From assembly GCA_023382455.1 (NCBI GenBank), contig JAHDVX010000015.1, forward strand, positions 25,309-78,006: 52,698 bases of DNA, in the 5' to 3' direction. Of the stretch, positions 50,068-52,698 are shown one piece after another (positions within the stretch are counted from its first letter, which is position 1; every line of letters starts with the position of its first letter). The notes below the pieces were generated by a model. The model saw only the letters and a list, made by a program, of their open reading frames with translations, ran no database searches and was not told the DNA's origin. The stretch is from Flavobacteriales bacterium. Lineage in GTDB: Bacteria; Bacteroidota; Bacteroidia; Flavobacteriales_F; PHOS-HE28. The position numbers and the translations under genes were made by a program.

Positions 50068-51069
50068 TCAGCGTGCGGGCAAAGCCCCTTGCGTGGTGCC
50101 CGAAAGGCTCACCGCCGCCCAGTTGCCTGCATTCAGGCCACTGCTGCTTTCGCTCTGGTACAAGCCGTAGGCATGGCTGGTGGTGTACACCACGATCTGG
50201 TGGCGGGAGGCCGTGGCACCGATGGGCGTACCTTCCAGCGTGGTCACGGCCCAGTTACCTGTGTTCAGGTTGTTCGATAGTTCGGATTGATAGAAGCCGT
50301 AGGCGTGCGTACTGGTGTACACCGCCACTTGGTTCACATTGCTGACCGCGTCGAGCACCTCACCCTCCAGCGCGGTCACCTTCCAATTCCCTGCGTTGGG
50401 GCCCGTGCTGCTTTCACTCTGGTTGAAGCCGTATGCATGGCTGTCCGTGTACACCACGATGGTCTTTTCCGATGCGACCGCACCTTGCACCGTGCCCTCC
50501 AAGGTGGTTGTTGCCCAATTGCCGGCATTGAGTCCCGAGCTGCTGCCGGACTGGTAGAACCCGTACGCTTGGCTATCGGTGTACACCACCACCATGTTGC
50601 CCACCCGCACCAGGTCGCACCCCGGTGCACCTGCCGGACCCGGAGGGCCCGGAGGCCCGGCGGGGCCCGCCTGGTTGTTGCCTGCATGCAGGGCATACGG
50701 CACGCTCAGCAGCTCACTGGCCCCGGTGATGCTGTAATTGGTGCCACCCAAGGGGTCGGATTCGGTGCGCAGAAAATACGGGCCGCTGCCCCACTGGATC
50801 CCGGCCATGGAGCCGCTTTCCACCGTGCCGGCCCCGATCTGCAAGGTCACCAGGCCATTGTCGTTGGTGGTGGCCTGTTGCGTTTCCACGTACACCGGCG
50901 TACCGTTTTCGCCGCCTTGCAGGATGCTCAGGCGCAGGCCCACCGGCGCGTTGACCAACAAGTTGTCCGAGGCATCGCGCATCACCGCCTGGAAGCTCAT
51001 GCGTTGCGGCACTTGGGCGGCAATGGTCAGCACGCTAATGGAAAGGAGGGTGGACAGAAGGGGTCGCAT
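50068..51069 (-). CDS. Collagen-like protein with four 44-residue repeats
   Basis: 333 residues. Signal peptide LSTLLSISVLTIAAQ. The N-terminal domain (RMSFQAVMRDASDNLLVNAPVGLRLSIL, LVTLQIGAGTVESGSM, LSVPYALHAGNN) is common on Bacteroidota surface or fibre-like proteins. A short collagen-like stretch (G135 to G150, GPAGPPGPPGPAGAPG) links it to four near-identical 44-residue repeats at about 157-200, 201-244, 245-288 and 289-332, each built on VVYTDSHAYGFYQSESSSGLNAGNWA..LEGT. I do not know the repeat's function; a beta-structured adhesion module is inference. The gene is three bases after its T9SS-sorted operon partner. Confidence 0.88.
   Translation of the reverse strand: MRPLLSTLLSISVLTIAAQVPQRMSFQAVMRDASDNLLVNAPVGLRLSILQGGENGTPVYVETQQATTNDNGLVTLQIGAGTVESGSMAGIQWGSGPYFLRTESDPLGGTNYSITGASELLSVPYALHAGNNQAGPAGPPGPPGPAGAPGCDLVRVGNMVVVYTDSQAYGFYQSGSSSGLNAGNWATTTLEGTVQGAVASEKTIVVYTDSHAYGFNQSESSTGPNAGNWKVTALEGEVLDAVSNVNQVAVYTSTHAYGFYQSELSNNLNTGNWAVTTLEGTPIGATASRHQIVVYTTSHAYGLYQSESSSGLNAGNWAAVSLSGTTQGALPAR
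50071..50601. repeat. Four tandem 132-bp coding repeats
   Basis: The 44-codon units of the collagen-like protein. Key shared residues per unit: VVYTxSxAYGFYQSxxSxxLNAGNW, then LEGT. The tandem organisation makes copy-number change by slippage or recombination likely. Confidence 0.85.
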
Positions 51070-51072
51070 GGT

Positions 51073-51549
51073 TCAGTGTTTGATCACCCGCAGCAGGGAA
51101 GAAGTGCCGTCGGGGTGTAGGATGCGAATGAAATAGGAGGCCGCCGGACGGCCCAGGAAGGAGATGGTGCAGGGCGATGCGTTCACCCGACCCTCGGCGA
51201 GCCGGTTTCCGGCCATATCCAGCATCTGGTATTGCGCGCGTCCGTCGAAGGCTTCGCCCAGGTCTAGTGTCAGGGCATCGGTGGTGGGATTGGGCCAGGC
51301 TGAAAGGCCCGGTGACGCCCCCTTTTCCTCCACGGCCACCGTGAGCAGCTCCACCGGATGCTGTACGCCTTGTGCCATGGAACCTGCGGAGGAATGCAGG
51401 AAGGCCGCATCCACTTGGCCAAGCGTCCAGGACAGCGAGCCTCCGCTGCCGTTGGCATCAGCCCCGGCGGGCGTCACCGCTTGTTGGGCCATGGCCGGTA
51501 TGGCGAACAAACCAGCCGCCAGAACGAGGTTCAGGACCCTTGCCACCAT
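51073..51549 (-). CDS. Small T9SS-sorted secreted protein
   Basis: 158 residues. Signal peptide LNLVLAAGLFAIPAMAQ. A short N-terminal module, GGSLSWTLGQVDAAFLHSSAGSMAQGVQHPVEL, is a recurrent Bacteroidota motif (xxSWTVGQV...VAQGVQQPYE), followed directly by a type A sorting domain: SAWPNPTTDALTLDLGE, YQMLDMAGNRLAEGRV, FLGRPAASYFIRILHPDG. The sorting domain makes up half the protein. It is the first gene of an operon with the repeat protein. Its ATG has a TAAGTTTG box four bases before it. Confidence 0.85.
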   Translation of the reverse strand: MVARVLNLVLAAGLFAIPAMAQQAVTPAGADANGSGGSLSWTLGQVDAAFLHSSAGSMAQGVQHPVELLTVAVEEKGASPGLSAWPNPTTDALTLDLGEAFDGRAQYQMLDMAGNRLAEGRVNASPCTISFLGRPAASYFIRILHPDGTSSLLRVIKH

Positions 51550-51553
51550 GGAT

Positions 51554-51561
51554 CAAACTTA
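51554..51561 (-). promoter_or_regulatory. -7 box (TAAGTTTG) 4 bases before the T9SS protein ATG
   Basis: Exact TAnnTTTG, then ATCC, then ATG at 51549. Likely to serve both genes of the operon. Confidence 0.6.
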
Positions 51562-51590
51562 GGGGCAAAACGCCGCCGGGGCGTGTATCT

Positions 51591-52478
51591 TCAATCCGTT
51601 GACACCTTCACCGAGGTCATCGTCAATGATCCCGCCAAGGGAGCGTCGTTGAAGAGCGTGGCCTGCTCGCCCTTGCCCTGCAGGGCCAAGGTGTACAGCA
51701 GCGGCAGGAAATGCTCGGCGGAGTTGATGGCGAGGTCGAAGGCCGTTCCCTGTTTGTGGAAGTCGATCAGCGGGCGGTGGTCACCGCTGCGGATGGCTTG
51801 CTTCATCCGCGTATCGGCTTCCTGCGCCCAATCGTAGGCAAAGGGCTCGTTGATCTTGCCCCAGGCCACCATGCGCAGGTTGTGCACCATGTTTCCGCTG
51901 CCGATGATGAGCACGCCCTTGTCGCGCAGGGCTGCAAGCTCCTTGGCCATGGTGTAGTGGCGTTCGGGCTGCAGGGTGCGGTCCAGGCTCAGTTCGATCA
52001 CCGGCACGTCCGCGTTGGGGTACATGTGTTTCACCACGGTCCATGCGCCATGGTCCAGGCCCCAGCTGTGGTCCAGGGCCACCGGATTGCTTTGGATGAG
52101 CCGTTGCACTTCGGCGGCCAGCTCCGGGCTGCCCGGCGCGGGGTACTGCTGCTCGTACAGTTCCCGCGGGAAGCCCCCGAAGTCGTGGATGGTGGGCGGC
52201 TTGGGCATGGCGGTCACCTGCGTGCCGCGCGTTTCCCAGTGGGCGCTCACCACCAGGATGGCTTGTGGCTTGGGGATCTCCATGGCCACCCGGCGGAAGC
52301 CCTGCACGAAGATGTTCTCCTCGATGGCGTTCATCGGGCTGCCGTGCCCCACGAAGAGCACGGGCATGCGCGGGCTGCGGGGCAGGCTGTCGCCCAGGTT
52401 GAGAAGGCTGCGGGTTTCCATGGCTTTCAGGGCCAAGGGCAAGGCGGCCAGGGCGGCCAGGAATTGCCTGCGGTCCAT
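51591..52478 (-). CDS. 4,5-DOPA dioxygenase extradiol-like protein (YgiD family)
   Basis: 295 residues. The LigB-like catalytic fold: His45 (PVLFVGHGSPMNAIEE), His80 (VVSAHWETRG), His98 (KPPTIHDFGGFP), and later LDHGAWTVVKHMYPNADVPVIELSLD and GSGNMVHNLR. YgiD-type enzymes use a zinc or iron centre, and the family is named for extradiol DOPA cleavage. A twin-arginine-like N-terminus (DRRQFLAALAALPLAL) precedes the domain, as in some Bacteroidota homologues, and could mean export; this is uncertain. Its start has a CATCTTTG box four bases upstream. Confidence 0.9.
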   Translation of the reverse strand: MDRRQFLAALAALPLALKAMETRSLLNLGDSLPRSPRMPVLFVGHGSPMNAIEENIFVQGFRRVAMEIPKPQAILVVSAHWETRGTQVTAMPKPPTIHDFGGFPRELYEQQYPAPGSPELAAEVQRLIQSNPVALDHSWGLDHGAWTVVKHMYPNADVPVIELSLDRTLQPERHYTMAKELAALRDKGVLIIGSGNMVHNLRMVAWGKINEPFAYDWAQEADTRMKQAIRSGDHRPLIDFHKQGTAFDLAINSAEHFLPLLYTLALQGKGEQATLFNDAPLAGSLTMTSVKVSTD

Positions 52479-52482
52479 GGAA

Positions 52483-52490
52483 CAAAGATG
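52483..52490 (-). promoter_or_regulatory. -7-like box (CATCTTTG) 4 bases before the YgiD-like ATG
   Basis: CATCTTTG-TTCC-ATG, the same octamer and gap as at the metalloprotease gene (35033-35040). Confidence 0.4.
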
Positions 52491-52567
52491 GGGCTCCGTT
52501 TCCCAAATCCGATGGGCTTACCGGTCACTCTTGCACGAACACCCGTTTCACCGGGGGACTTGATGCC

Positions 52568-52652
52568 TCCGCCCCCTCAAGGCCTCCCGCAGTGGACCCT
52601 TCCTTCCGCCCCCTCAGGGTCTAACGCAGAGGACCCTTCCGCCCCCTCAGAT
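52568..52652. repeat. Short tandem repeat of about 33-37 bp, 2.5 copies
   Basis: TCCGCCCCCTCA recurs at 52568, 52605 and 52638; each is followed by a variable GCAGxGGACCCTT end. The array lies in non-coding DNA beyond the last gene and may continue past the window edge. Confidence 0.75.
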
Positions 52653-52698
52653 TCTGTGTTAGGTTGAGTGATTTACTTTTACCGTCGGATTCATTCCG

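Noticed and set aside
50071-50601. CRISPR-like regular repeats
   Set aside because: The 132-bp period is in frame, lacks short conserved repeats with unique spacers, and encodes 44-residue protein repeats.

Overview
The window looks like chromosomal DNA of a high-GC member of the Bacteroidota, probably an uncultured Flavobacteriales-like lineage (inference). The evidence is: type IX secretion (T9SS) C-terminal sorting domains, GEVED domains, a DUF4270 lipoprotein, many short-lipobox lipoproteins, TAnnTTTG-type -7 promoter boxes, and gene neighbourhoods I know from flavobacteria (glmS / DUF4270 / short glycogen-synthase-like / panC / panD / flippase-like / radA, and DUF4271 / hemD / rnpA / yidD / S41 peptidase).

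Layout. 1-2236: a degenerate tandem repeat, then dxs. 2265-4805: three lipoproteins on the minus strand in a lower-GC stretch. 4860-6061: an XRE regulator, a zeta-toxin-like kinase whose P-loop is split by a 35-bp repeat, and a 53-residue downstream gene. 6122-8899: a transglutaminase-like protein and a GH2 beta-mannosidase. 8929-14734: a helical-repeat protein, a tiny lipoprotein, and a LytTR response regulator with a propeller-type sensor kinase. 15114-20256: a leftward run (radA, unknown, rfaE2, flippase-like, panD, panC). 20351-24377: a rightward run (GT5-domain protein, DUF4270, glmS). 24364-29109: TM2 protein, superoxide dismutase, Ala-rich lipoprotein, S41 protease, dCMP deaminase, tRNA-Leu(CAA), and an AbiEii-type nucleotidyltransferase with its DUF6922 partner. 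29112-36750: glycyl-tRNA synthetase, a four-helix-bundle gene between inverted repeats, DUF3109, small secreted proteins, a T9SS metalloprotease and a flavoprotein. 36895-40014: outer-membrane barrels and glutaryl-CoA dehydrogenase, with a broken 3' copy of the dehydrogenase 1.1 kb away. 40085-47243: DUF4271, hemD, rnpA, yidD, a second S41 protease, O-antigen ligase-like protein and two glycosyltransferases. 47279-52478: a T9SS subtilase, a collagen-like repeat protein with a T9SS partner, and an extradiol DOPA-dioxygenase-like protein.

Functional themes are isoprenoid (dxs), pantothenate (panC/panD), UDP-GlcNAc (glmS) and heme (hemD) supply; LPS/O-antigen assembly (rfaE2, two glycosyltransferases, ligase-like protein); secreted and surface proteins; and two toxin-like modules. 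The most notable whole-window observation is promoter geometry: eight genes have a TAnnTTTG-like -7 box ending exactly four bases before the start codon, which predicts leaderless or nearly leaderless mRNAs. The other striking points are the 35-bp insertion exactly in the Walker A of the zeta-like gene, the four-helix-bundle gene framed by inverted repeats, the dehydrogenase fragment that forms direct repeats around a barrel gene, and a subtilase with Glu at the catalytic Asp position.
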